The notes: generated from the sequence alone by a model not told the origin. A DNA stretch of 64,000 nucleotides from Shewanella fidelis ATCC BAA-318 (GCF_000518605.1 NZ_JADX01000004.1:62001-126000), one strand, 5' to 3'. Positions 35,581 to 45,664 are shown, counted from the first letter of the stretch. Translations and numbers: made by a program.

Positions 35581-36490
35581 ACATCATCAGTGACTGTAAC
35601 GACTCTTGGCTAGTAAAACGCTTATGGAAAAAGTCTAAAAAGGCGCTAATGTTGGTGGCGAGCTGGCGACGACTAGAATAAACGCCATAGACTTTAAATG
35701 CTTCCATTGGCCATTCTTGCAAAATGGGTACTAATGACCCGCTAGCTAACTCATTTTTACAGACTGAGTTAGACAGCATGGCGATACCGAAGTCATCCAT
35801 CACTAACTGTTTTACCATTACCGCGCTATTAACCCGCACTTTTCGTTTGAAGTTGACCATGGTTTTTCGGGCGCCCTTGCCTAAAGGCCAAATTGGGGCA
35901 GAACGCGCGGTTCCGAGCAAGATACCACTGTGTTCAGCGAGATCTTGCGGTGTTGCAGGTGTGCCGTGAACTTTCAAATAGCCGGGGCTGGCGACTAAAA
36001 TCGGTTGGCGCTCAAATAACAATCTGGCGACCAAATCTGAAGATTGCAGTGGTCCATATTTGATGGCAATGTCGTAACCTTCTCCAACAAGACCCACTTC
36101 ACTATCAGTGAATTGCACATCGAGCTCAACATTGGGATATAGGCGTAAAAAACCACTGCATAGGGTCGCGATTAACTCTTGGCTAAAAGAGACAGGAATG
36201 GCGATACGTAATAGGCCAGAAACATCGTTATGCGTATTTTCAACAGTGGCTTTTGCAGCCTCGATTTCATCGTTTATACTAGAGCAGTGCTGATAAAACA
36301 GCGCGCCAACCTGAGTTAAGCTTAGGTTACGAGTGTCTCGCTGCAAAAGTCGTACACCAAGCTGCTCTTCGAGCTGGGCAACCTTACGACTAATGGTTGA
36401 TTTTGGCATGCCTATTTCACGGGCAGCTTGAGAGAAACCTTTGGCTCTAACTACCGCCGCAAAGAGCATCATACCGTTTAAATCTGGCAT
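35579..36490 (-). CDS. LysR-family transcriptional regulator
   Basis: A 303-residue regulator with a winged helix-turn-helix at residues 1-60 (ARAKGFSQAAREIGMPKSTISRKVAQLE spans it) and a periplasmic-binding-like effector domain (about 90-295). It is divergent from the fused carboxylase gene with 122 bp between the starts, the classic layout for a LysR protein controlling its neighbour. The effector is unknown. It belongs to the DsdA/CrgA-type branch by general appearance. Confidence 0.92.
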   Translation of the reverse strand: MPDLNGMMLFAAVVRAKGFSQAAREIGMPKSTISRKVAQLEEQLGVRLLQRDTRNLSLTQVGALFYQHCSSINDEIEAAKATVENTHNDVSGLLRIAIPVSFSQELIATLCSGFLRLYPNVELDVQFTDSEVGLVGEGYDIAIKYGPLQSSDLVARLLFERQPILVASPGYLKVHGTPATPQDLAEHSGILLGTARSAPIWPLGKGARKTMVNFKRKVRVNSAVMVKQLVMDDFGIAMLSNSVCKNELASGSLVPILQEWPMEAFKVYGVYSSRRQLATNISAFLDFFHKRFTSQESLQSLMM

Positions 36491-36612
36491 GTTATCTCCA
36501 CTGTCTCAAATATGGAACAAAGCGTCTAGCGCAGTTTAATAGCAATTGACATGATAACAAAGTTATATTTACCAGCTAAAAATTTCAGAGGCTAAAAGCA
36601 GAGGATCTTTAG

Positions 36613-39600
36613 ATGACCAGCAAAAATCAGCCCGCTAACACGACTCAAGTGCAAACTGCCGATCCGCTTTTTTTAAAAGCTGAGCAGTTAGCGAAAGACT
36701 TTTCACTGTTCCCTGAACACAGTAAGCAGTCGCTTTCTGATGAAGTTAAAGGTCTATTAGACGATGACGCGATTCAAGCCAACCTTAAAGATTTGGCACA
36801 ATTAGACGTCGATGGTTACGTCACCAAGGTTATTCAACCGACTCAAGATAAAAACCGCCCGGGTGCGAAGCGCATCATTGCGGACTTAAAAGGTAAGCTC
36901 GTTACCGAAACTCATATTGGCCCTTTTTATAGTGCAGAGATCGAACTGAATTTTGGATCTCGTGCTCGCCGTATCGGTTTTGTTGCCCAAGAGCGTACCA
37001 CTGCTAATGGCGCATGGATGCCTGAGCATCATATCGCTTGTTGTAAAGCGATCCGCCACTTTGCTGAGCTGTCTATGCCAATTGTTTACCTCATTGACAC
37101 TCCTGGTGCCGATGCTGGTGAAATAGCTAACAGCCAAAACCAAGCACACTCAATTTCTAAAGCTATTGCCGAGAGCGCAAACGTTGACGTACCAACTGTG
37201 GGTATCGTTATCGGTGCGGGATACTCTGGTGGTGCTATTCCACTTGCTGCAGCTAACATTTTGCTGTCGCTACGTGATGGTATTTTCAACACTATTCAGC
37301 CACAAGGCCTACAAAGCATTGCTCGTAAGTACAACTTGTCTTGGCAGGAATGTGCTAAATCTGTTGGTGTATCACCTGAAGAGCTATACACATCTGGCTG
37401 TATTGACGGCATCGTTGATTTCTCGCCTTCAGATAAGGATGAGCGTCAGCACAACTTACGCCGTGCAATCATTAGCAGTATTGAAGCGGTAGAAAAAGCT
37501 GCGGTTAACTTTGTTCGTGAATCTGAAGATTTACGTGAACACTATGACCGCAGTTTAGCGCGTTTCTTAAACCCATCTAAAAACCTTGAAGCGCTGGAGC
37601 TTAATGCTGAACTTGCGGTTGCGAATAACCCAACGATGCATTTGAACCTGTTTGGCAGCACATACCGTTATTTGCGTTATCTAACGCTGCGTAGCCGTAT
37701 CCATTCTATCTCGCAAGAGCAGTATGGTCGTCTATCTAAGGTGAGCGTACCTGAAGGTGATCTATTAGCGCGTATTCAGCAAGAGCAAGATCGTGTATTC
37801 CAATCTTGGTTATCAAGCCCTGATAAATTGGTTTACGACGAAGAGTTGAACAAACTTTGGGGTAACTTCATCGCTAAGCGTGACGAGGTTTCTACCGAGC
37901 GTAACATGCTGACGCGTTTGATTTTGGGTGAACCAAAAGAGAACTACAAGAAAGCTCGTAAGGCATTGATCTTTAACATCAGCTGGTCACTGTACCACCG
38001 CTGGAAAGGCAATGCTGCAAACAACTTCAAAGGGCTTATTAACTACCTAGAAACACTGCCATCTGAAGTGACTCAAGCTGACTGGCCTGAGCTAAATAAA
38101 CTCACCGTGCTAGACGTGATCATTCATGACGAGCTACGTGAAGACTTTATCTGGCAATGTCATAACATCTTGGTATTCAACGCGTTATATGACAACGTGG
38201 TGGGTAACCTTGCATCAATCGCGAAAGAAGCCATGATGTCTAAGAGCTTGTCACGTAACTCGGTTGATAACTTACTGCATGAGTCGATTGACCGTGCCTT
38301 ATCAACCCAAGACGTAGCAAACGATAAGAATAAGTTCTACAAGTGGCTGAAGTACTTTATGACTCAGTCAAACCGCGCAGAGCTACTGACTCGCACCGAG
38401 CAGTGGAAGAGTGTTGGTTTCCCGCAGTTGAACGACAGTCTGTTCGTTATTTTGACTTACTTCTTCGAGCGTTTATTACCTGAATACTTCGATAGCGAAG
38501 AAGAAAGCAGCGAATACAAGGGCGCAATTAACCCAGTACGTATCGGTCGTCGTAAAGACTTCTGGAACCGCTTAACTATGGGTTATCAAGATCTACTGAT
38601 CCAAAAAGTACTACGTGATGAAAAGCGCGCAGGAAAAATGGGTTGGGATGCAATTATCGCTAAATTCTTCACTGAATTTGAAGAGATTAATGGCGATAAG
38701 ATCTCAGCTAACTTGCTTAACTTCCCTGGTTTCCGTTTATCTATTGAAGACGCACTAGACAAGGGCATTCGCCCATGTGGTTTAATTACAGGTCTTGCAA
38801 ACTTTGAGCATGATGGTCAGCCAATGCGCGTTGGTGTTGCGGTATCGAACACTGCTTTCCAAGCGGGTGCATTTGATATGGCGGCTGCAGAAAAGTTCAG
38901 TGCACTATTAATCGAGTGTGCTAAGCGTAAACTGCCTGTGATCTGCTTCATTAGCTCAGGTGGTATGCAGACTAAAGAAGGTGCAGCAGCACTGTTCTCA
39001 ATGGCTGTGGTTAACGACCGTATTACTCGCTTTATTCGTGACAACGAACTGCCAGTATTGATGTTTGGTTATGGTGACTGTACCGGTGGTGCACAGGCGA
39101 GTTTTGTGACTCACCCATTAGTGCAAACATACTACCTATCAGGCACTAACATGCCATTTGCGGGTCAAATGGTAGTACCTGCATACTTGCCATCAACATC
39201 TACGCTATCTAACTACTTGTCAAAAGTACCTGGTGCGATGGATGCCTTGGTGACTAACCCATTTAGTGACACAATCGATGCACAGCTGCAAAGTATTGAC
39301 CCGTTAATGCCTAAGCCAACAGCTAAGATTGTTGATGTGATCAGTAATGCGGTTTCAACTTTAGTACCTGAAAGATCAGTGACTGAAGAGAAAATTGTTC
39401 AAGACGATCCGCGTCAGTTAATGAAGCCGATTGAGAAGGTGCTAGTTCATGCGCGTGGTTGTACTGCGGTTAAGCTGATCCGTAAGGCGCACGACAACAA
39501 TATCAATGTGGTATTGGTTGCATCTGATCCTGACATGACCTCTGTACCGGCAGATATGCTTAAAGGCGACGATAAGCTAGTTTGTATCGGTGGTAACACC

Positions 39601-41169
39601 TCTGATGAAAGTTACCTAAACGCATACTCAGTACTTAAAGTGGCTGAGTATGAGAAAGTTGATGCTCTGCACCCAGGTATTGGTTTCCTATCTGAAAGCC
39701 CACAGTTTGCTGCACTTTGTGTAAACAACGGTGTTAACTTCGTTGGCCCAAGTGTACACAGCATGACGACTATGGGTAACAAGTCTAATGCGATTAAGAC
39801 TTCACAGGCGCAAAACGTACCAGTAGTTCCTGGTAGCCACGGTATCTTGAACAACGCCGAGCAAGCGGTAAACGTTGCTAGCGAAATCGGCTACCCAGTG
39901 CTGCTTAAAGCGGTACAAGGTGGTGGCGGTAAGGGTATTCAGGTTGTTGAACGCCCTGGTGACATGATTGCGTTGTTCCAAAAGACGTCTACCGAAGCGG
40001 CAGCAGCATTTGGTAACGGTGACTTGTACCTAGAGAAGTATGTTACTTCACTACGTCACATTGAAGTGCAGTTACTACGTGACCAGTTTGGTAACACTAA
40101 GGTATTAGGTCTACGTGACTGTTCAGTACAGCGTAACAACCAGAAAGTGGTTGAAGAGTCTGGCTCAACTATGTTGCCAGATGAGCTTAAGCAACAGGTT
40201 ATGGAATATACCCGTGCGCTAGGTGATGCAACTGATTACATGGGTGCAGGTACCGTTGAGTTTATCTATAACTTAGACGCTAACGAAGTCTACTTTATGG
40301 AGATGAATACGCGTCTACAGGTAGAGCATCCAGTTACTGAAGCGACTTCTGGCATTGATATCGTAAGCGCTGGTTTCGATATTGCAGCTGGTCGCTCGAT
40401 TGCAGAGCTTGAGCCGCAAGAAATTGGCTACGCGATGGAAGTACGTGTTACTGCTGAGAAAGCGGCGCTTGATAGCAATGGCGTTCTGCAGCTGTTACCA
40501 CATCCAGGCCTGATCACTGAATACCAAATGCCTGAGCGCGATGATATTGAAATCATCTCTATCGCTGGCGAAGGTAAAGAAGTATCGCCATACTACGATA
40601 GCTTGATTGCACAGATCATTTGTCGTGGTGAAAGCCGTGAAGATGTGATCACTAAGCTGCATGATTACCTAGCAAATCAAGTGGTTATCAAAGGTATTGC
40701 GACTAACATTCCATTGTTAACTCGTATCCTTAAAGATGGCACCTTTAACGAAGGTGTGTACGATACTAACTATCTACCACGCTTTATGGCTGAGCTTGAT
40801 GTACCTGAGCTTATTGCTGAAATGGAAGCTGCGGCTGAAACTGTAGGTGTTGACACTGCATCACTGCGTGTTGGTGAGAGCAACGAGCTTAAAGTAATGG
40901 CACAGGGCGCAGGTATCTTCTATACCTCTCCAGCGCCAGGTGAAGCTGACTTCGTTAAAGAAGGCGACATCGTCACTGTTGATCAAACTTTAGCGCTTAC
41001 AGAAGCGATGAAGATGTTCTCGCAAGTTACGCTTGCCGGCTTTAATCGTAAGAATGCAGTACTTTACCCTGAAGATCAGCAGTATCGTATCGAGCGTATT
41101 CTTAACAGTAACGGTCAGCAAGTATCACAAGGCGAACTACTATTTGTAGTATCACCAGTGTCTAAGTAA
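36613..41169 (+). CDS. Single-chain acyl-CoA carboxylase (CT-CT-BC-BCCP)
   Basis: A 1,518-residue multidomain biotin enzyme, probably an acyl-CoA (acetyl-CoA) carboxylase. In order: a carboxyltransferase half resembling AccA (about 77-275, YLIDTPGADAGEIANSQ and GAGYSGGAIPL); a long helical linker (about 300-640); a second half resembling AccD (about 720-865, ICFISSGGMQTKEGAAALF and GDCTGGAQASF); a biotin carboxylase ATP-grasp domain (about 940-1395, KAVQGGGGKGI, YLEKYV, FMEMNTRLQVEHPVTE); and a biotin carrier domain with EAMKM, biotinyl Lys1467. Alpha before beta before BC is the reverse of eukaryotic ACC. It is divergent from LysR. Separate accABCD genes are expected elsewhere, so this may serve another acyl-CoA or a special condition. 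Confidence 0.88.
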   Translation: MTSKNQPANTTQVQTADPLFLKAEQLAKDFSLFPEHSKQSLSDEVKGLLDDDAIQANLKDLAQLDVDGYVTKVIQPTQDKNRPGAKRIIADLKGKLVTETHIGPFYSAEIELNFGSRARRIGFVAQERTTANGAWMPEHHIACCKAIRHFAELSMPIVYLIDTPGADAGEIANSQNQAHSISKAIAESANVDVPTVGIVIGAGYSGGAIPLAAANILLSLRDGIFNTIQPQGLQSIARKYNLSWQECAKSVGVSPEELYTSGCIDGIVDFSPSDKDERQHNLRRAIISSIEAVEKAAVNFVRESEDLREHYDRSLARFLNPSKNLEALELNAELAVANNPTMHLNLFGSTYRYLRYLTLRSRIHSISQEQYGRLSKVSVPEGDLLARIQQEQDRVFQSWLSSPDKLVYDEELNKLWGNFIAKRDEVSTERNMLTRLILGEPKENYKKARKALIFNISWSLYHRWKGNAANNFKGLINYLETLPSEVTQADWPELNKLTVLDVIIHDELREDFIWQCHNILVFNALYDNVVGNLASIAKEAMMSKSLSRNSVDNLLHESIDRALSTQDVANDKNKFYKWLKYFMTQSNRAELLTRTEQWKSVGFPQLNDSLFVILTYFFERLLPEYFDSEEESSEYKGAINPVRIGRRKDFWNRLTMGYQDLLIQKVLRDEKRAGKMGWDAIIAKFFTEFEEINGDKISANLLNFPGFRLSIEDALDKGIRPCGLITGLANFEHDGQPMRVGVAVSNTAFQAGAFDMAAAEKFSALLIECAKRKLPVICFISSGGMQTKEGAAALFSMAVVNDRITRFIRDNELPVLMFGYGDCTGGAQASFVTHPLVQTYYLSGTNMPFAGQMVVPAYLPSTSTLSNYLSKVPGAMDALVTNPFSDTIDAQLQSIDPLMPKPTAKIVDVISNAVSTLVPERSVTEEKIVQDDPRQLMKPIEKVLVHARGCTAVKLIRKAHDNNINVVLVASDPDMTSVPADMLKGDDKLVCIGGNTSDESYLNAYSVLKVAEYEKVDALHPGIGFLSESPQFAALCVNNGVNFVGPSVHSMTTMGNKSNAIKTSQAQNVPVVPGSHGILNNAEQAVNVASEIGYPVLLKAVQGGGGKGIQVVERPGDMIALFQKTSTEAAAAFGNGDLYLEKYVTSLRHIEVQLLRDQFGNTKVLGLRDCSVQRNNQKVVEESGSTMLPDELKQQVMEYTRALGDATDYMGAGTVEFIYNLDANEVYFMEMNTRLQVEHPVTEATSGIDIVSAGFDIAAGRSIAELEPQEIGYAMEVRVTAEKAALDSNGVLQLLPHPGLITEYQMPERDDIEIISIAGEGKEVSPYYDSLIAQIICRGESREDVITKLHDYLANQVVIKGIATNIPLLTRILKDGTFNEGVYDTNYLPRFMAELDVPELIAEMEAAAETVGVDTASLRVGESNELKVMAQGAGIFYTSPAPGEADFVKEGDIVTVDQTLALTEAMKMFSQVTLAGFNRKNAVLYPEDQQYRIERILNSNGQQVSQGELLFVVSPVSK

Positions 41170-41220
41170 AAGCAGTGATGAGCTGAGTAACTAAAGTTGC
41201 TCAGCTATATTGAACAAATG

Positions 41221-41253
41221 AAAAAGCCCGCTAATTTGATTAGCGGGCTTTTT
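41221..41253. terminator. Bidirectional terminator after the carboxylase
   Basis: Stem AAAAAGCCCGCTAA/TTAGCGGGCTTTTT, perfect over 14 bp, between the convergent carboxylase and DUF707 genes. Confidence 0.93.
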
Positions 41254-41280
41254 GTATTTAGCTAATTGTAATTATAGCAA

Positions 41281-42096
41281 TTAGTTATTTGGGTACTTAG
41301 GCCGACTTTTAGCTTTATGCTTCGCGATAACGCGTTGCAATTTACCGCGTATACTTGCAAGCCGACCACTATGAGTGCTCGACTGAGATACTTGGGAATA
41401 GACCTTAAATTTATTCGGACCGTGACGACGGCTAATATTAAACTGCGGGTATAGGCTTTGCAGGTGCAGTGCATCTTTCTCTGGTGATAACTCGGGATTA
41501 AGCTTATAAAGCTCACCGCCTACCGGGCGAGTATGGATCACTGCTGCGGCATCAATCACTGCAATTTTATTGTGCTTAGGGTTGTCGATAAGGTGTGGCC
41601 ATAGCGCATCTAATCCCCAGCCTGACGGGCTTTGTCCCATACTTTGCTTTAGGTGTTCTAGCGCTGATTTTGAAAATACAGGCACCATAACTTCAACAAA
41701 ATTACTGTAACGTAACACTGAATTAGGTTGGCATAGTAAGCTTGAGTGTGAAAAATAAGAATTCATTGTTAACGCTGGTTGCGCTAAGGCTAAGTCAAAT
41801 CCTTCAAACAAGCTGAACATTCTGTTGATGGTGTTAGCATCAGCGAGAATATCGTCATCAGGGATCCATACGGCCTCATATTGCGAGATCAGCGACCAGT
41901 TATTACTGATCAATTGATGTACGATAGGCCATTTGCCCCCTTTTACTTTCTCATAATAGGTTGCATCGTCGCGAAACTTATCATCAGTATCACCGAAATA
42001 ACTTAAGAATAGGTCGAAGTTAGGCGTGGCATTTTCTAACCACTTAGGATGCAGTGAGTTATCGCCAATACGAGCAATAACTAAATATCTCTTCAT
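41281..42096 (-). CDS. DUF707 family protein, probable glycosyltransferase
   Basis: A 271-residue protein that begins KRYLVIARIGDNSLHPKWL and matches the DUF707 family. It has the DxD-like IPDDDILAD (about 77-85), which in GT-A enzymes binds metal and nucleotide sugar, and the SGWGLDALWPHL segment common in such proteins. The C-terminus is strongly basic. It lies 24 bp after glf on the same strand, so a galactofuranosyl transfer or other surface-glycan role is inferred. It has no signal peptide. Confidence 0.75.
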   Translation of the reverse strand: MKRYLVIARIGDNSLHPKWLENATPNFDLFLSYFGDTDDKFRDDATYYEKVKGGKWPIVHQLISNNWSLISQYEAVWIPDDDILADANTINRMFSLFEGFDLALAQPALTMNSYFSHSSLLCQPNSVLRYSNFVEVMVPVFSKSALEHLKQSMGQSPSGWGLDALWPHLIDNPKHNKIAVIDAAAVIHTRPVGGELYKLNPELSPEKDALHLQSLYPQFNISRRHGPNKFKVYSQVSQSSTHSGRLASIRGKLQRVIAKHKAKSRPKYPNN

Positions 42097-42120
42097 GTTT
42101 AAGTCACTCTTTAAAATCGT

Positions 42121-43266
42121 TTATTGCTCAGTAAATACTGGCATTGTTTGGCCATTAGCCAAACAGGTTAAAAATAGTTTGCTCGTGTTTAATGCTTGGT
42201 CGATGGTGACATCCATATCTAAATAGCAATAGGTGCCTAAACGGCCAACAAAGGTGATGTTATTTTCTTGCTTAGCAAGATCGATGTAACGCTCTAGTAA
42301 GCTATTGTCACCACTTAAACGTACAGGGTAATAAGGCGTGTCATCTTCGGTAGCCTCACGGCTATACTCCTTAAAAATGACTGTTTTGTTGTGCTCTTCC
42401 CATGGGGCAAAGTGCTTATGCTCGCTAATTCGAGTATAAGCTTGGCTGCTATCACAATAGTTAATCACGGCATTACCCTGATAGTCGCCATCATGGGTTT
42501 CTTTGACAAAATCTAAGGTTCGATAAGGTAAGCGTCCTAGCTGATAGTCAAAATAGGCATCTAGCGGCCCAGAGAAAAAGACATGGGCATACTGGCTTTT
42601 CATCGCAGCATTAAACGCAGAATTTAACTGGACGTTAATATTGGGATGGTCGAGTAATTTTTCGACTAATGCTGTATAGCCATCCGCAGGCATACCCTGA
42701 TACGGGTGGTTAAAGTAATTATCATCGTAATTAAAGCGCAGCGGTAATCGCTTTAAAATGCTTGCCGGTAAGCTATCGGGTGAGCGCCCCCATTGCTTGA
42801 TGGTGTAATGCTTGAAAAAAGCTTGATACAGCGATTCGCCAATCATTTTCTGTGCTTGTTGCTCAAAATTTTGTGGCTCGGAAATGCCCTTATCTGCTTG
42901 GCTAGCGATAAATGCTTTTGCTTCGTCAGGTGACATCTGCTTATTAAAAAACTGGTTAATGGTATGCAGATTGATAGGCAGTGAATAAACCTGTCCTTGA
43001 GTGACGGCTTTTACCCGATTAACGAAGGGTTTAAATTCACCAAGTTGGGTGACGTAGTCCCAAATATGCGCTTTATCAGTATGGAAAATATGCGGCCCAA
43101 AATGATGCAGCATTATTTGAGTCGCCTCATCTCTTGCAGAGTAACAGTTACCTGCAATGTGAGTTCTAGGTTCGTAGACGGTAATGGTGTGGCCTGCTTG
43201 AGCTAGCTCATTGGCGATAACTGCACCGGAAAAGCCTGCACCCGCGATGGCAATATTTAATGGCAT
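42121..43266 (-). CDS. glf: UDP-galactopyranose mutase
   Basis: A 381-residue flavoenzyme that converts UDP-galactopyranose to UDP-galactofuranose. The FAD-binding start is IAIAGAGFSGAVIANELA, and the family core includes HIFHTDKAHIWDYV, KHYTIKQWGRSPDSLP, RFNYDDNYF and YPVRLSGDNSLLERY. The ATG at 43266 is preferred to an upstream TTG because it places the Rossmann strand at the N-terminus as in the family. With DUF707 it forms a two-gene unit. Confidence 0.94.
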   Translation of the reverse strand: MPLNIAIAGAGFSGAVIANELAQAGHTITVYEPRTHIAGNCYSARDEATQIMLHHFGPHIFHTDKAHIWDYVTQLGEFKPFVNRVKAVTQGQVYSLPINLHTINQFFNKQMSPDEAKAFIASQADKGISEPQNFEQQAQKMIGESLYQAFFKHYTIKQWGRSPDSLPASILKRLPLRFNYDDNYFNHPYQGMPADGYTALVEKLLDHPNINVQLNSAFNAAMKSQYAHVFFSGPLDAYFDYQLGRLPYRTLDFVKETHDGDYQGNAVINYCDSSQAYTRISEHKHFAPWEEHNKTVIFKEYSREATEDDTPYYPVRLSGDNSLLERYIDLAKQENNITFVGRLGTYCYLDMDVTIDQALNTSKLFLTCLANGQTMPVFTEQ

Positions 43267-43430
43267 ATGTAAATCTGCAATCAACTTTAATTGGCGCTAG
43301 TTTACCCTATAAAGAAGTGCAATAAGTTATTTTTGCGCAAATGTGGGGGATTCATTCGTCTATCAATATTCAAATGTTAATCTATTGTTGTTAATCTTTA
43401 TGTTGATTATATAGGCATGGAAAGCTACGG

Positions 43431-44432
43431 GTGAAAACCAAACCAAAGTGTTCACTAATTCAGGCTGAGATAGACAAGCAGTTAGCTGAGTTAAACGCAC
43501 AGAAGCTCCTTTTGCAGCGCGACAATAAGCTGCTAAGGCAGCAAAATAAACTGTTAGAGCAAAAGCTTAATGCTGCACTTGATGGTACAGGCCTATGTGT
43601 TTGGGAGCAGCATATTCCCAGTGGAAATCTGACTATGTACAACATGGAGTGGGGATCACTTCTTGGTTACACCATAGATGAGCTTGCTGCGCATATAGAC
43701 AGTTGGAAAGCCAACCTCCACCCCGAAGATCGCGATTGGGTCATTGCTAATTTTGACGATCATATTAGCGGTAAAACAGACTCCTACGATGTTACCCATA
43801 GAATGTTGCATAAAGATGGCTCCGTCAGTTGGGTGTCAGACAGAGGTCGCGTCATAGAGTTTGACGACAGTGGTAAGCCATTAAGAATTATGGGTACCCA
43901 TGTAGATATCACCAAAGAAAAGCGCTATGAACTAGAGCTAGACAAGCTGGCTCATAGAGATCCTTTAACTGATTTGCTTAACCGTAAGGCATTACTAAAA
44001 GCCTTCGAACGTCAACGTAGTCGGATTGGCGGCGGTGCGCTTATGTTTATTGATTTAGACGATTTTAAGTCGCATAACGACCGCTATGGTCATAAGTTTG
44101 GTGATAGTTTGTTGATGCAGATCGCCAGCACCTTGCAGCAGATCATCGAGGAGTCTAACAGTATCGCTCGTTTGGGAGGCGATGAGTTTGTGATTTTGTT
44201 TGAGTCACTGCTGCAGGTTGAGTTGGCAAGCATTGCCGACAGAGTATTAACGGCATTTGCGGCCATCACTCATGTTGAGGGACGGAATGTCACTATAGGC
44301 ATGAGTATTGGGATCAGTGAATTCACTAATCAAACCTTTGAGCAGGTGTGCGAGCAAGCAGATCAGGCAATGTATCAAGTTAAGCACCAAGGTAAAAATA
44401 GTTACCGCTTCTTCTCTGAACTCCTCAAATGA
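43431..44432 (+). CDS. PAS-GGDEF diguanylate cyclase
   Basis: A 333-residue soluble protein predicted to make cyclic di-GMP. Residues 8-45 are a Gln/Leu-rich coiled coil, 48-160 a PAS domain (PAS_3 type, ending GTHVDITKEK), and 170-333 a GGDEF domain with intact RLGGDEFVILF (249-253 for GGDEF). No RxxD inhibition site is seen in the usual place before GGDEF, so product inhibition may be absent. The start is GTG at 43431 with GGAAAG six bases upstream. The PAS ligand is unknown. With curli and kinase genes nearby, a biofilm role is plausible but not shown. Confidence 0.9.
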   Translation: MKTKPKCSLIQAEIDKQLAELNAQKLLLQRDNKLLRQQNKLLEQKLNAALDGTGLCVWEQHIPSGNLTMYNMEWGSLLGYTIDELAAHIDSWKANLHPEDRDWVIANFDDHISGKTDSYDVTHRMLHKDGSVSWVSDRGRVIEFDDSGKPLRIMGTHVDITKEKRYELELDKLAHRDPLTDLLNRKALLKAFERQRSRIGGGALMFIDLDDFKSHNDRYGHKFGDSLLMQIASTLQQIIEESNSIARLGGDEFVILFESLLQVELASIADRVLTAFAAITHVEGRNVTIGMSIGISEFTNQTFEQVCEQADQAMYQVKHQGKNSYRFFSELLK

Positions 44433-44461
44433 ACCATTTACAAGATTATTAAATTCCAGCC

Positions 44462-45361
44462 TTAAATTTGATTACTTGCAGGCGTTAACTCGCGGCTTAA
44501 CTGAATAAAGCTCTCTGCAGCAGCTGTGAGCGGTAAGTTTTTTCGCCAAATCAAAGCAAGATCCCAAGTAAGCTCCGGGCTGAGTGGCCGATAAACTAAG
44601 GTTGAAGAGTCGAGTTTATTGCAGATAGGTTCAGGTAAGATTGCTAAGCCCATTTGCGCTGCAACCATAGTAGCAATAAAGTCCCATTGGCCACTTTGCG
44701 CGGCGATGTGTAGTTCTATATTGGCTTGCTGGGTTAGTCGGCGGATCAATTTAGCTAACGAAAAATCATCGTTGTAAAGGATGAAAGGGTGCTTAGCCAG
44801 ATCCTGCCAAGATAAGCTATTTTTCAACGCTAGTTCATGGTTTTTAGGTAAGCAAGCCAGTAAGGGATAACCTTGTAAATTATGGCTGTAAAAGTCTTGA
44901 GAATGCGTTGTTGGTAACGCTGTAAATGTAAGGTCTAACGTATCATTGAGTAAGGCTTGCTCAGCTGCATAACCGCCAAGCTCTACAATAGTGACATCTA
45001 TTTTAGGAAAGCGCTGACGATACTGTGAGAGTAAATCAATAATCATCTCCCCCATCATTGGGCAGACCCCTAAACGAAGCTGGCCGGTTTGCAGTCCGCT
45101 TAGACTGTTCATCTCTTCTTGTAGCCGATGCCATTGGCCAACAATTTTTTTCGCACTCACCGCAAGACGTTGACCCGCTTCAGTGGCAATAACTTTCTGA
45201 TTATTACGTATGAGCAAAGGCTGCTGTAAATGTTCTTCTAGTCGTTGAATTATCTTAGTTAACGTGGGTTGAGTCAGGTGCAGTTTCTCAGCGGCACGGG
45301 TGTAATTTCCCACTTCGACTAAGGTCAAAAAACAGTATAGATTTTTAATTTGAACATTCAT
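44462..45361 (-). CDS. LysR-family transcriptional regulator
   Basis: A 299-residue regulator with the winged helix-turn-helix at residues 1-60 (VGNYTRAAEKLHLTQPTLTK) and an effector-binding domain (about 90-290, CPMMGEMIIDLLSQY). It resembles the CynR/CysB-like broad group. It is divergent from the 46-residue gene at 45491, the only close plus-strand neighbour. The effector is unknown. Confidence 0.92.
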   Translation of the reverse strand: MNVQIKNLYCFLTLVEVGNYTRAAEKLHLTQPTLTKIIQRLEEHLQQPLLIRNNQKVIATEAGQRLAVSAKKIVGQWHRLQEEMNSLSGLQTGQLRLGVCPMMGEMIIDLLSQYRQRFPKIDVTIVELGGYAAEQALLNDTLDLTFTALPTTHSQDFYSHNLQGYPLLACLPKNHELALKNSLSWQDLAKHPFILYNDDFSLAKLIRRLTQQANIELHIAAQSGQWDFIATMVAAQMGLAILPEPICNKLDSSTLVYRPLSPELTWDLALIWRKNLPLTAAAESFIQLSRELTPASNQI

Positions 45362-45490
45362 GCCTAAAAGGAATCCTTTTGATGCTAACTATTCATTTTA
45401 CTAATAGCTAAGAGATGGTTACTTTAGCAGCAATTAAGTCAGTTTGTCGGTTTTTTTAAGGGTTCAGTGTACTGAGCGAAAGGAAAAGAA

Positions 45491-45631
45491 ATGAAGTCAT
45501 ATCAAGGTTTGTTTGCACAAGCCCTTTACCTAGCGGCGAAACCGTTAGATAAAGAGCAAAAGCAAAAGTTATCAGTTAAGTCTGAGCAGTTACAGAAAAC
45601 AGAGAAAAAACGCCGTTTTTTCAGTTTCTAA
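45491..45631 (+). CDS. Small orphan protein (46 residues)
   Basis: MKSYQGLFAQALYLAAKPLD begins a 46-residue frame that ends in a strongly basic tail (EKKRRFFSF). AGGA lies six bases before the ATG. The first half is amphipathic or helical, and the second half is Lys/Gln-rich. It is divergent from the LysR gene at 45361, with 129 bp between. I know no family. The good ribosome site and compact position support a real gene, possibly LysR-controlled. Confidence 0.6.
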   Translation: MKSYQGLFAQALYLAAKPLDKEQKQKLSVKSEQLQKTEKKRRFFSF

Positions 45632-45664
45632 AGCAAAAGTAACATCTGGGCTGGTTTATTATGA

